Assembly (NCBI GenBank): GCA_016584305.1
Contig: JACEEZ010021706.1
Location: 142,501 to 206,500, forward strand
Length of the DNA stretch: 64,000 nt
DNA from: Chionoecetes opilio
Lineage: Eukaryota > Arthropoda > Malacostraca > Decapoda > Majidae
Direction of reading: 5' to 3'
The translations under genes were made by a program, and so were the position numbers. Of this stretch, positions 23,906-35,138 are shown piece by piece. The notes under the pieces are model-generated. The model worked only from the letters and a program-made list of their open reading frames with translations. It was not told the DNA's origin and made no database searches. Positions within the stretch are counted from its first letter, which is position 1; every line of letters begins with the position of its first letter.

Positions 23906-23979
23906 AATGGCGTAATACAATAACTCCATGCTGTGTCAGAACTAGAGTGGTAAGTGCTTCATGGAGTGTGTTGTTGCAG

Positions 23980-24140
23980 TGTCAAGCGCTGGTGTACGCC
24001 TGTGCCGGATGGAAGATCGAGACAGTAGAGAGTCTGGGGAACCGCTACTCCGGTTACCACCCCATCCAGAAGGCTCTGCACGGGTTCTATGGGACCCAGT
24101 GTGGCTTCTGTTCCCCAGGCATGATCATGACCATGTATGG
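23980..24140 (+). CDS. AOX: Aldehyde oxidase-like, exon 3 (end of first cluster, start of second)
   Basis: Residues 90-143, joined after a 15.9-kb intron. The first residue, C90, is the fourth ligand of the first cluster (family pattern ACLxPxC). The rest reads ETVESLGNRYSGYHPIQKAL and then GTQCGFCSPGMIMTMY, in which C130 and C133 bind the second 2Fe-2S cluster. Gln129 is the residue next to CGFC that contacts the pyranopterin in family structures. Acceptor TTGTTGCAG, donor GG|GTAAGT, exit phase 2. Confidence 0.94.
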
Positions 24141-24990
24141 GTAAGTACAAAATTATTATTATTATATAAAGTTATAAATTATTAAATATATATAATAATA
24201 ATAATATATAATTATCAAAATTATATATACTACTATTATTACAAAATCATTATTCAAAATTGGAACCGAAAATAGAAAGAAGAGCAAAATTGTTGAAAAA
24301 AAGTCCTATACCATCAGAATCTGGCGTACTCAAAAATATGAAGGAAAAAAACAATATCAGGAAAAAAAGTTAATTGCTCACTGTATCAAAATCAGGGCTT
24401 TGAAACGGTTTAAGGGAACAAAGACGAAAACCGAAATGAACGAAATTATGTTCGGAAATCAATTACACTTCGCAGTTTTAAAATCCCTGTAACTGGTTAT
24501 AAACTATATTTTTTCGTTCCATGCCATATTTGGTCACTAATCCATTTTCACTTCCAGTAGCCAAATTATTTAAGTAAATACATCTGTATTACATACATAC
24601 ATCAATTAAGTCTACTGTATTTGTTCACTTGGCAATTGACGATGTGGTTTTGTTTCAAATAGTATCATATGCACCACTTTTCATTTAATTGGTGAAGAGT
24701 AGATTTTTTACCTTTTATAATTATGAATTTTTGTCTTCGTGATATGCATCATGTTCCCTTATTTTATTACACCTTCCATTCGTGCAATAGTTGAACTATG
24801 ATACTGCAGTTGGGTTTAAGAACATGCTTAGATTAATATCCAGTATGCGAAAATGGATAATATATCGTGAGTATGTGCTTAAACTTTTAACCGTGTTCAT
24901 AGCCTAATGCTTGGTGCGCCGAATTTCGGTGCGAGTGTCCTAGGTTCAAGTCCTTGGAGTACCACATGTAGTCATTGATTTCATTGATTA
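24141..24990. other. AT-rich intron-3 sequence
   Basis: Apart from short ATTATTATA runs after the exon-3 donor I see no gene or repeat family. A tRNA-like B box (AGGTTCAAGTCC) occurs near 24,940 but no full tRNA can be folded. Confidence 0.7.
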
Positions 24991-24995
24991 GGTTT

Positions 24996-25411
24996 ATTGA
25001 CAGCGAGCTTCGCTCGCTGTCGCTTACCATAAGACCCGTGGAACCAAGTTTCCGCCAAAAAGGGTATAACTACTCCTAATTATTGTCGGATTGAGCAGAA
25101 ATTTGACATGCAAGTAGTGCTGTCAAAATCAATGGGGGTCGTCGGAAGAATTTTTTTGCGTAAAACAAGCCCTTAATGAGTAATTAGCGTAAACTACTCC
25201 TAATTATTGTCGGATTGAGCTGACATTCGGCATGCAAGTAGTGCTGTCAAAATCAATGGGGGTCTGTAAACCAACTTTTTGCATAGAACAAGCCCTTAAT
25301 GAGTAATTCACGTAATGAGTTAATTGACTGGAACGTGGCTCGCTGTCACGTTCCAGCCGCAAGAACTGAGCCAAAAGCAAAGGGGCCAGAGGCTGGACGT
25401 CTATACTTGAT
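24996..25411 (+). repeat. Dispersed 400-bp repeat B, copy 2 (best preserved)
   Basis: It begins ATTGACAGCGAGCTTCGCTC, a hairpin, and ends GACGTCTATACTTGA. It is collinear with the copies at 13482-13883 and 29838-30112. Read on the other strand it starts TCAAG and ends in the hairpin, which could suit a Helitron-related element, but no CTAG end is present. Confidence 0.75.
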
Positions 25412-26040
25412 TTAATTAGTGGGTTGGTGATATTATGAATTAATATTTTTTTTGCCATATATAATATTAATAAATAATTATTAGTGATTCAAATCTTTAC
25501 GGCAACTGAGATTGCATACTCCTACACCACGCTTCCTGTATTGTATATGTAAATGTGTTGCCTTATTTAAGTCATATAATAATATAGCTCTTACGACATC
25601 TAAGGGTTTGATTTTGTTGGATACTGTGCACCCTGAAATGTATGGCTTTATTGCCATCTATAAGAATGTAGTCATGTATATAGGCATTATTATTTATTAG
25701 GGCTAATAGCATATTCAATACATGGCTTGAGAATAACGTTCTAGCCGGTTTTCATTTCTTTCTAACCGGTTCAGGAACGTTATGTTTGGAGGAGGAACGA
25801 AAAATAAAAATAATAATACTGTTTCTGATCGGAACGAACCGTTTGAAAAATAATTTCGTTTTCAAGCCCTGTTTGTCTGTAGTGTTAAAACTTGCTCCTT
25901 GTTCTGACGGAGGAACTCGTCTTGTAAATCTGTCAGGTTGGCAATGCAGACTGTCTTTCCTTGCACATAGTCTTACCACAAAGCAGTGTGTAATAGTAAA
26001 ATTGGCAATGAAGAGGAGTCCTTCAGTTTCAAGAGTCGTC
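25412..26040. other. Intron-3 sequence without recognisable features
   Basis: AT-rich unique-looking sequence. No ORF with family resemblance, RNA gene or tandem repeat was recognised. Confidence 0.6.
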
Positions 26041-26044
26041 AGAC

Positions 26045-26360
26045 TCCTTTTTAGTTAGTCTGTCAATAGGGAGCTTTAAAAGGAGGCTAGATCATTTCAT
26101 GGACGGGGATGAAAGTTGGATGTAGGTAGTATTAAGTAACAGGAACTACCACGTGTAGGTCTCACAGCCTCTTGTAGCTTCATTATTTTCTTATGTTCTC
26201 ACTACTATCTCTACTACTATTCTGAATCTCCTCCTTTTACTACTACTACTACTACTACTACTCATAATTTCATGGATGTGGATGTAGGTAATATTAAGTA
26301 ACAGGAACTACCATGCGTAGGTCTCACAGCCTCTTGTAGCTTCCTTATTTTCCTATACTC
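26045..26360 (+). mobile_element. Two LINE 3'-tail fragments
   Basis: The segment AGGGAGCTTTAAAAGGAGGC, then GGATGTAGGTAGTATTAAGT, then AGGAACTACCACGTGTAGG, ending CTTGTAGCTTCCTTATTTTC, is the dispersed decapod-type LINE tail. A second shorter tail follows at about 26,268. The peptide echo SFKRRLDHFMDGDESWM is the C-terminus of the LINE protein. Confidence 0.8.
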
Positions 26361-26418
26361 CCCCTTGCCCCCCTAACCTTCCCCCATGCCCCCTAACCTT
26401 CCCCCTTGTCCCCTGCAG

Positions 26419-26578
26419 CCAGACCAAAGCACCCGGGCCCCTCACGTCTGCCCGGGTGGAGGCCTCGCTGGACGGGAACCTCTGCCGCTGCACTGGCTAC
26501 AGACCCATCCTGGACGCCTTCAAGTCCATGGCCGTGGACGCCGATCCGGCCTTGAAGACCAAACTTGTGGATATCGAG
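26419..26578 (+). CDS. AOX: Aldehyde oxidase-like, exon 4 (second 2Fe-2S cluster)
   Basis: Residues 143-196. The motif [16 protein letters not shown] supplies C165 and C167, the remaining ligands of the helical 2Fe-2S domain. Acceptor CCCCTGCAG, donor GAG|GTGCGT, phases 2 in and 0 out. The donor is followed after only about 14 nt by a 2-kb minisatellite, so the intronic side of this splice site is unusual. Confidence 0.94.
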
Positions 26579-26591
26579 GTGCGTCAATTGT

Positions 26592-28600
26592 TCGTACAGT
26601 AAACCCTCTCTAAGTACAGTAACCCCTCTCTAAGTACAGTAACCCCTCTCTAAGTACAGTAAACCCTCTCTAAGTACAGTAAACCCTCTCTAAGTACAGT
26701 AACCCCTCTCTAAGTACAGTAACCCCTCTCTAAGTACCAGTTAAACCCTCTTTTAAATACAGTAAAAACCCCCTCTAAGTAACAGTAAACCCTCTCTAAA
26801 GTACAGTAACCCCCCTCTAAGTACAGTAACCCCTCTCTATGTACAGTAAAACCCTCTCTAAGTACAGTAACCCCTCTCTAAGTACAGTAAACCCTCTAAG
26901 TACAGTAAACCCCTCTTCTAAGACAGTAACCCCTTCTATGTACAGTAAACCCTCTCTAAGTACAGTAAACCCTCTCTAAGTCTACAGTAAACCCCCTTTT
27001 AAGTACAGTAAACCCTCTCTAAGTACAGTAACCCTCTTAAGTACAGTAAAAACCCCCTCTAAGTACAGTAACCCCTCTCTAAGTACAGTAAACCCCTCTC
27101 TAAGTACAGTAAACCCTCTTAAGTACAGAACCTCTTAAGTACGTAAACCTCTTTAAGTACAGTAAACCCTCTCTAAGTACAGAAACCCTCTTAAGTACAT
27201 AAACCCTCTCTAAGTACAGTAAACCCTCTCTAAGTACAGTAAACCCTCTCTAAGTACAGTAAAACCCCCCTCTAAGTACAGTAAACCCTCTCTAAGTACA
27301 GTAACCCCTCCTCTAAGTACAGTAAACCCTCTCTAAGTACAGTAAAACCCCCCTCTAAGTACAGTAACCCTCTCTAAGTACAGTAAACCCTTCTAAGTAC
27401 AGTAACCCCCCTCTAAGTACAGTAAACCCCCCTCTAAGTACAGTAAACCCTCTCTAAGTACAGTAAAACCCTTCTAAGTACAGTAAACCCTCTCTAAGTA
27501 CAGTTTAACCCTCTTAGTACAGTAAACTTTTTTAAGTACAGAAACCCTCTCTAAATACAAATAAACCCTCTCTAAGTACAGTAACCCCTCTCTAAGTACA
27601 GTAAACCCTCTTTAAGTACAGTAAAAAAAAAACCCCCTCTAAAATACAGTAAACCCTCTCTAAGTACAGTAACCCCTCTCTAAGTACAGTAAACCCTCTT
27701 TAAGTACAGTAAACCCTCTCTAAGTACAGAACCCTCTTAAGTACAGTAACCCTCTCTAAGTACAGTAAACCCTCTCTAAGTACAGTAAACCCTCTCTAAG
27801 TACAGTAAACCCTCTCTAAGTACAGTAACCCTCTTAAGTACAGTAACCCCTCTCTAAGTACAGTAAAAACCCCCTCTAAGTACAGTAAACCCTCTCTAAA
27901 GTACAGTTAAACCCTTAAGTACAGTAACCCCTCTAAGTACAGTAAACCCTCTTTAAGTACAGTAAACCCTCTCTAAGTACAGTAAAAACCCCCTTTTAAG
28001 TACAGTAACCCTCTCTAAGTACAGTAAACCCTCTCTAAAATACAGTAAAACCCCTCTAAGTACAGTAAACCCTCTCTAAGTACAGTAAACCCTCTTAAGT
28101 ACAGTAAACCTCTTAAGTACAGTAAACCCTCTCTAAGTACAGTAAACCCTCTCTAAGTACAGTAAACCCTCTCTAAGTACAGGTAAAACCCTCTCTAAGT
28201 ACAGTAAACCCTCTCTAAGTACAGTAAACCCTCTCTAAGTACTGTAAACCCTCTCTAAGTACAGTAAACCCTCTCTAAGTACAGTAAACCCTCTCTAAGT
28301 ACAGTAAACCCTCTCTAAGTACAGTAAACCCTCTCTAAGTACAGTAAACCCTCTCTAAGTACAGTAAACTCTCTCTAAGTACAGTAAACCCTCTCTAAGT
28401 ACAGTAAACCCTCTCTAAGTACAGTAAACCCTCTCTAAGTACAGTAACTCCTCTCTAAGTACAGTAAACCCTCTCTAAGTACAGTAAACCCTCTCTAAGT
28501 ACAGTAACCCCTCTCTAAGTACAGTAAACCCTCTCTAAGTACAGTAACCCCTCTCTAAGTACAGTAAACCCTCTCTAAGTACAGTAAACCCTCTCTAATT
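26592..28600 (+). repeat. 20-bp minisatellite GTACAGTAAACCCTCTCTAA, about 100 copies, intron 4
   Basis: Two kilobases of tandem units start 14 nt after the exon-4 donor. The middle of the array is irregular and the distal part (28,090-28,600) very regular. The last unit runs into CTCTCTAATTCGAACTAATT, the interior of a Tigger/mariner-like end, suggesting the unit is an amplified transposon terminus. Confidence 0.95.
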
Positions 28601-28751
28601 CGAACTAATTGGGGGGAGACCTGGGTCGAATTAGCCGAAAGTCCGAATTATCCGATGGGTACCTCTAGCCCCTCCACACAATAAGAATTCACTAAGACAT
28701 GATAAAACAGCACAGATTGTATTTAGTACATATTTATTAATGCAAATGTAC

Positions 28752-28817
28752 AGGAACTACCATGTGTAGGTCTCGCAGCCTCTTGTAGCTCCCTCATTTT
28801 CCTATGTTCTTATGTTC
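28752..28817 (+). mobile_element. LINE 3'-tail fragment
   Basis: AGGAACTACCATGTGTAGGT to CTATGTTCTTATGTTC, immediately before a piggyBac-type MITE. Confidence 0.75.
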
Positions 28818-28936
28818 TTAACCCCTTCACGCCCAGATCTTTCCATTAATGTATAAAATCGTCTGTTAGCCGTGAAATTACGAAAAGTAGCTTAATATAC
28901 CAAATTAACTAGTGGACAAGGATACTAAATAGGTCA

Positions 28937-28957
28937 TCTATAATAATATAAGCGAAA

Positions 28958-29021
<64 letters not shown>

Positions 29022-29728
29022 GCGATAGGTACCGTCCCCAGTGCCCCAATCCCATCATATAGCACAGTTTTGGAACCAGCTCGACCAGGGGCAACTTTTA
29101 AGCCCACTTATGAGATGATCTGATCTTTTTTTTTTTTTTTTTAGCAGCCTATTAGCGAGAATTGCGAAAAAAAGTGGGTTGCGAGAATTGAGGAAACCTT
29201 GATGTAGGGTGATGGGTAATGGGTGAGTGAATGGGTGGAGTGATGGGAGTGAATGGGTGGAGTGATGGGTAATGGGTGTGGGGTGATGGGTGAGTGAATG
29301 GGTGGGAGGTGATGGGTGATGGGTGAGGGAATAGATGGGGGGTAATGGGTAATGGGTGAGTGAATGGGTGTGTGGTGATGGGTAATGGGTGAGTGAATGG
29401 GTGGCGGGTGATGGGTAATGGGTGAGTGAATGGGTGGGGGGTGATGGGCAATGGGTGAGTGAATGGGTGGCGGGTGATGGGTAATGGGTGAGTGAATGGG
29501 TGGGGGGTGATGGGTAATGGGTGAGTGAATGGGTTGGGGGTGATGTGAATGGGTTGGCGTTAATACATACATTTCTACATTCATGATTTCAGGAAAGTTA
29601 GAAGGGGTTATCTGGAGAGTCTGTGTTTGGTGGGCCTTTGGCCCACCAAACACAGGTGGTGGGCCGAACCAATAGCCCTCCGCAGGAGCTAGCCAAAAAG
29701 TCCGCCCAGAGGGCGGCTTTGCGGCTAG
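28937..29728 (+). mobile_element. Non-autonomous Helitron-like element, copy 2
   Basis: Starts TCTATAATAATATAAGCG after A and ends GCGGCTAG before T. It has the same layout as copy 1: (TG)n, T-run, GTGATGGGTAATGGGTGAGTG minisatellite, captured MITE A fragment, and terminal GC hairpin. The minisatellite is longer than in copy 1. Confidence 0.78.
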
Positions 29729-29837
29729 TGCTATATAAAATCGTTGCTTGTTAGCCAGAAAATAACGAAAAGTAACTTAATATATACCAAATTAGCTAGG
29801 TAGTGGACAAGGATACAATACAGGGGATATATATATA

Positions 29838-30112
29838 TCAAGTATAGACGTCCAGCCTCTGGCCCTTGTTTTTTGGCCATTTCTTGGGGGGGAACGTGAC
29901 AGGGGCCCCACGCCCCCCCCAAATTAATCTACGGTTTTTCCCTTTAAAGGGGCTTGTTCATAAAAATTTTTGTTTTAAGCCCCCCGTTGATTTTGACAGC
30001 ATATTTTGCAGTCAAATTTCAGTAAATCCGACAATAAAGGGGTAGTTAAAACCTTTTGGGGGGAAAATTTGGGTTCCACGGGTCTTACGGTAAGCTTCGC
30101 TCGCTGTCAATA
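29838..30112 (-). repeat. Dispersed 400-bp repeat B, copy 3, shortened and corrupted
   Basis: Begins TCAAGTATAGACGTCCAGCC and ends GCTTCGCTCGCTGTCAAT. Compared with copy 2 it has many homopolymer-type differences and about 130 missing bases, marking the left edge of the poor-quality patch. Confidence 0.7.
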
Positions 30113-30221
30113 AGATAGTCTATATTCATTAAGAATCGTCGAATGGTGGTTATATTGCAATGGAAATTACGTTCTGGGTCTCAAGGGGTTAAGATGAAAA
30201 TGTTTGTTGCATCCCCTGCAG

Positions 30222-30396
30222 GAGGTGTACAACGGTGTGTGTGAGAAGAGTGGCGGCGGCGGCGGCGGCTGTGGCGGCTGTCCGGGCAGGGAGGGGGGGG
30301 CTGGGGAAGGGGGGGAGGGCCCCCTGCTCCTTAAACCCGGGGAAGCTGCAAATCTCGATTGGATCTGTGCGATGGTTCCGGCCGACCAGCATCACG
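30222..30396 (+). CDS. AOX: Aldehyde oxidase-like, exon 5 (linker to FAD domain), frame-broken
   Basis: It opens in phase 0 as EVYNGVCEKSGG and CGGCPGREGG, which fits the variable linker after the FeS domains. From about 30,326 the family-like reading is one base shifted: LQISIGSVRWFRPTSIT, the W(F/Y)RPTSL segment opening the FAD domain. The donor is ACG|GTGAGG. At 175 nt the exon is one base too long, and the shift lies in runs of up to eight G (30,289-30,325). A homopolymer error in the assembly is likelier than a real frameshift, because the rest of the gene is intact. Confidence 0.8.
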
Positions 30397-30443
30397 GTGA
30401 GGTTCAAGTGGTTTATGTTTGAGGTGTTCTATGTATATACCTC

Positions 30444-30695
30444 TACCGTAGATAACACTATAGTCGCCAGTCACTTGCCACTGCACTAATGTCGCCAGGC
30501 ACAATATATTACGGATTTTAGCATCACTACGACTTTTAGGGGCCATAAAGACTTTTGTAGTGTATGTACATAATATAAATACTGTGCATGCCTCGCAGTA
30601 CCAAAAAAGACTGTATGATGCTAAAATTCGAATATTTGGCCTGGCGACATTGTGCAGTGGCAAGTGATTGGCAAAGCGACTATATGTTATCTAGT
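30444..30695. mobile_element. MITE family A, short palindromic subtype, corrupted copy
   Basis: It matches 20868-21128 but with missing bases throughout (for example ATTTGGCCTGGCGACATTGTG). It lies in intron 5, 47 nt after the exon-5 donor. Confidence 0.78.
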
Positions 30696-30699
30696 TTTT

Positions 30700-32720
30700 T
30701 TGTTGCCCTCTTGTGTATCGACCTTCTCTTTGTTTCCGTCATAGCTCTCGTGTTTGTTTCTTCCATTAAATTTTATCAGCTTAAAAATTGTTTTTAAAGT
30801 TCCTTTTTCCCCTTGTGACTGTGTGCATGAGAAATAAAAATATGTAAAAATTTTATATACTTTTACAAAATAACAGTAATAATAATGAAAAATTTTTTAT
30901 CAAATGCCTTAGCCTCGGGATCAATTACACTGGGGAAAAATTTTGAAAAAAAAAAATTGTTGGTTGTTTTTTGAGTTATTTAGACTAAAATTGGCATGTG
31001 ATTCCAAATCTGTAGTCATTTTTTTTTTAGCACGTAAAGTTTTTTCTCCACAGTTCCCCCCAAATAAGAAAAATTCCCACTTGTGACCCTCATTCAGCCT
31101 CATTCGTGAAATTCCAGTGCCATTTTTCGAACAATACCCCCTCTAAAAGATCGAGTATGTTGAAGAACGCGGACAGAAATGGCAGTTTTTTGACATTCAC
31201 GAGGTTCGTTGTAGGGGATTGATCAGCAGATTTGAATGATTAGCACGTATTTGGGCCTATCCAAAAAGCTTAAAAATATAGATCAAGACGAACGGAAAAA
31301 ACATACTTAACAAGGAGGAAGGTATCATACTTTCAAACCCGAGAAAATACATTTCTGCAGTCTTTCGAAGTGCCGGGTTTTTTGTGTTTTCCCCATAACT
31401 TTGGGTTTACTGAAGGAATTAGGGTTTTCAATCTAAAACCCCCAAATGAAGGGGCGATTTTTATTTTAGCTCAAAGCGGAGCTTGAAGTGTGCCTTCTAC
31501 ACAATGGCAATTTGTTTGGCGCAGTCCCTTTGGGCATTCGTTTGTCTTCGTAAGAATGGGATGTAAAGAGAGTCATTGAGTTATTGAAATATAAAACCAA
31601 TTGGATCATCTGTGTTGCCAAAAATGGGCCCTTCCTTCTTGGTCAACAACGGGATACAAAAAGTATCCCTGCTTTCTCTGATGGGGGTACAGAGTCGAGA
31701 GAAGCTTGGGTTCAGACAATTGGCCTCCGAGATTGATCTTAAACCGGGAGACCCAAAATTGTACATGGCCATTTGTTGACAGGAAAAAAATAATTTTCCC
31801 CACCTCTGCACAAAAAAGGTTCATAAAAACAATTTTAAAAGCATTGTCAACTGAGGGGGGACTGTTTTGAAGTACATCATCGGCATTTCCTGGATGTAAA
31901 TTTGAAAAAATCAAGGCCGGTTTTTTGATGGCCAAATTTGATGCTCTCAAAAAGAACATTTCAACGGTACTATGTCAGACCTTGAAAAGAATGCTTGGGG
32001 TATCATTCAAAGACGTCGTCAAGAAAATTTCTTGGAATACACGTGCAAGTAATTTTCACAGAAATTTTCAGAAAAATATGGAGAGCTACAAAACGCTTTG
32101 GGTTTCCAGGATTAAAGTACATTTTTTTAAAGCCATTTGCCAAAATTTCCGGAAATCTTGGTGCTGCTACGACGACAAGGTGAACGATTTCACCAAATTT
32201 GAAGGTTATGGAAAAACGTTACCAGGTAGATGGGGTTGCATATGATGGCTGACTATTGTTGGAGATCAAAAGCGATAGTCCTCAAGTTTTAAAAACCCCC
32301 AGACAAAGCTACAAACGTAAAATTTTACCTTAACCTGCCACAATTATAGCCTTATCCTTTCTAAAAACAGATAATGTTTAAAAAAACATTCTATTCGGCC
32401 TATTTCTTTCTTTTTTTTTGTATGTTTAACATTTTAACTTTTTATAAAAAAAGCCCCCCTGTTTTTCTGTTATGTACAGATTTTTTTAAATTTTTAAGAA
32501 AACGAAAACCCACGTTTTTAAAAAAATTGACGTGATAGAGAAAAAATGGAAACAGTTTTTGGGTTCAGACCCAAAAATTACTTAAAAACAAGTTCAGACC
32601 AAATCAAAAAAGATTTTTTCCCCAGTGTTATTGTTGTCATCAGTATAGTGTACCCATGGTCAGCTAAATTTTCAAATCAAGTTTTCAAATTTTATCAATA
32701 TATCAATCTATTAATTTCAG
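30700..32720. other. Intron-5 sequence of low quality, no gene recognised
   Basis: About 2 kb of sequence with frequent homopolymer runs. Several open frames of 60-120 codons occur on both strands near 31,580-32,245, but none resembles a known family to me. They could be a corrupted transposon. I assign no function. Confidence 0.5.
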
Positions 32721-32794
32721 GGGATTTACAATATTCTGAAAACCCTCGGCACCCAGGAGAAAACCGCATTTTTGTGGGAAACATGGCCAGGGAA
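32721..32794 (+). CDS. AOX: Aldehyde oxidase-like, probable exon 6 (FAD-binding loop), damaged sequence
   Basis: A short exon must lie between WFRPTSIT and GVFKNDGPY, because the family has a stretch ending in VAGNTxxGV there. After AATTTCAG at 32,720 one frame reads IYNILKTLGTQEKTAF and the next reads RIFVGNMARE, followed by GTAGG. Together they match the expected helix and FAD-contacting GNT loop. The change of frame and the odd donor are put down to base-call errors, since nearby repeats in this patch are badly corrupted. Exact ends are uncertain. Confidence 0.55.
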
Positions 32795-32883
32795 GTAGGA
32801 ACTACCCCGGTGGGCTTCAGCCTCTTTTGCTTCCTTTTTTCTTTTGTTTTTTTGTCCACACCTTTTTGCTTCCTTATGTTTTA

Positions 32884-33757
32884 CTAGCCGCAGAGCCCCC
32901 CTACCCGGGGGGCTTTTTGGCTACTCCTTTTGGGGGGGGTATTGGTTCGGCCCACCCCCTGTTTGGTGTTCGGCCCCCAAACACAGACTCCCAAAGCCCC
33001 CTTTTAACTTTCCCCGAAAACATGGGGTAAAAGTATGTATTAACGCCAACCCATTCACATCACCCCCCCAACCCCTTCACTCACCCCTTTCCCCCCCCCC
33101 ATTACTCACCCTTACCCCCCCCCCTTACTCCCCCATTACCCTCACCCCCCACCCTTCACTCACCTTTCCCCCTCACCACACACCATTCACCCACCCCTTA
33201 CCCACACCCCCCCCCTTCACTCACCCTTACCCCCCCCCATTCATCACCCTTTCCATCCCACAACCCCTTTACTCACCCTTACCCTCACCACACACCCCCT
33301 TCACTCACCCCTTACCTATCACCACAAACCCTTTACTCACCCCTTACCTATCCCCCACCCCTTACACCCCTTACCCATCAACCCCCCCCCCTATTCCCTC
33401 AAACCCTCAACCCATCACCCCCCAACCCCCTCCCCCCCACCCCTTCACTCACCCATCACCCCACACCCCCTTTCCCCTACCCCACCCATTCCTCACCCAT
33501 TTTCCCATACCCCCCATCAAGGTTTCCGCAATCTCGAACCCCCTTTTTTTTTTTCCAATTCTCGTGCTAATAGGGCTAAAAAAAAAAAAAAAAAAAAAAA
33601 AAAGTGATCGGGTCATCTATAAGTGGGCTTAAAATGTGCCCCCGGTCGAGCGGTTCCCAAAAATGTGAAATGATGGGATTGTGCCAAGGGGGGCGGCACC
33701 TATCGCGGACACACAGACACACACACACAGACACACTTTCGCTTATATTATTATAGA
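32884..33757 (-). mobile_element. Non-autonomous Helitron-like element, copy 3 (reverse, corrupted)
   Basis: Read on the minus strand it starts TCTATAATAATATAAGCG (33,757 leftward), preceded by A, and ends CTAG followed by T at 32,884. The interior minisatellite and hairpin are recognisable but full of C/G homopolymer changes. Confidence 0.75.
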
Positions 33758-34079
33758 TGTTCTTTTGTCTCGCAGTCTCTTGTTGCTTCCTTATTTTCTT
33801 ATATTCTTATGGCAATGGAATGAAGCATAAAAGGCTAAGGTGGGATTTAAGCTACATAAATACATAAAGTAAATACATAAGTAAATACATAAGTCCCAGG
33901 AAAGTGTTGTGACCAGTTTTGAGTTGGATATTCTGAGACTATAATTCACTACATGATTATAATGTGCCATGTGCATTCAGTAGGGATAGAATTGTTAGTT
34001 CCCCACAATTTGGTAACGACCCGCCACGCCCTACAACAGGCAGCGACATACAGCACTATGGATATAAGATCAGCGCTGT

Positions 34080-34735
34080 GCCTGAAAGTATCCCTACAGT
34101 CCTCTCTCCTTCCAACTTCTAGATTGTACGAATAGCCTCCTTATGTTCTTATGTTCCCACAGCCTAACCACTAACCTAACCTAACCTAACCTAACCTAAC
34201 CTAACCTATCCTAACCTGAGTGTGTCCCTACAGTCCTCTCTCCTACAACTTCTAGCATCTACCAATAGCCTCCTTATGTTCTTATGTTCCCACAGCCTAA
34301 CCACTAACCTAACCTAACCTATCCTATCCTAACCTAACCTAACCTAACCTAACCTAACCTAACCTATCCTAACCTATCCTGAAAGTATCCCTACAGTCCT
34401 CTCTCCTCAAACTTCTAGCTTCTACCAATAGCCTCCTTATGTTCTTATGTTCCCACAGCCTAACCACCTAACCTAACCTAACCTAACCTAACCTAAACTA
34501 ACCTATCCTAACCTGAAAGTATCCCTACATTCCTCTCTCCTTCCAACTTCTAGATTGTACGAATAGCCTTTTTATGTTCTTATGTTCCCACAGCCTAACC
34601 ACTAACCTAACCTAACCTAACCTAACCTAACCTATCCTAACCTGAGAGTGTCCCTACAGTCCTCTCTCCTACAACTTCTAGCATCTACCAATAGCCTCCT
34701 TATGTTCTTATGTTCTTTTGTTCCCCCAGGAGCTA
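34080..34735 (+). repeat. Complex 130-150-bp tandem repeat containing (AACCT)n telomere-like tracts
   Basis: About five units, each with TATCCCTACAGTCCTCTCTC, AGCCTCCTTATGTTCTTATG, CCCACAGCCTAACCACTAAC and a run of AACCT pentamers (34,165-34,213; 34,308-34,380; 34,467-34,510; 34,603-34,643). (TTAGG)n is the canonical arthropod telomere repeat, here on the minus strand. Variant pentamers ATCCT are interspersed. Confidence 0.9.
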
Positions 34736-34919
34736 ACAAAAGAAAAACAACAAAAATTTATGAGAAAAATACATTACAAATACACCAAAAAACATGATAA
34801 TAAAATAGTACAGAATAAAGTAAGGCGTAAAATAATGATAAAAAGGAGGAGTAAATAAAATAATCCCTCCTCACCTTCCCTCCCCTCCTGATTGCAATGG
34901 CCTAAGTCGTCAGGTGGTC

Positions 34920-35130
34920 AATGCGGAGTCTATTGGGGTCTTTAAAAGGAGTCTGTATAAATTCATGGATGGGGATGAAAGGTGGATGTAGGTAGAGTTA
35001 AGTAACGAACTACCCGTGTAGGTCTCGCGGCCTCTTGTAGCTTCCTTATTTTCTTTTGTTCTTATGTTCCCACGGCCTCCTTATGTTATGTTCTTATGTT
35101 CCCACGGCCTCCTTATGTTATGTTCTTATG
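34920..35130 (+). mobile_element. LINE 3'-tail fragment feeding the exon-7 acceptor
   Basis: It includes GGGTCTTTAAAAGGAGTCTG, GGATGGGGATGAAAGGTGGA and CTTGTAGCTTCCTTATTTTC. Three repeats of TTCTTATGTTCCC follow, the last ending in the CCCCAG used as the acceptor of exon 7. Confidence 0.8.
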
Positions 35131-35138
35131 TTCCCCAG

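Larger units (their letters stand above)
28822..30188 (-). mobile_element. piggyBac-type MITE copy, broken up by nested insertions
   Basis: The outer ends CCCCTTCACGCCCAGATCT (left) and GGGTCTCAAGGGG (right) are flanked by TTAA at 28818-28821 and 30189-30192. A Helitron-like element (28937-29728) and repeat B (29838-30112) lie inside, together with a second partial copy of the MITE's own left half (29736-29820). Confidence 0.78.

Noticed and set aside
31606..32245. Open frames of 62-117 codons on both strands in intron 5
   Set aside because: No recognisable motif. They lie in the low-quality patch, where chance frames are likely.
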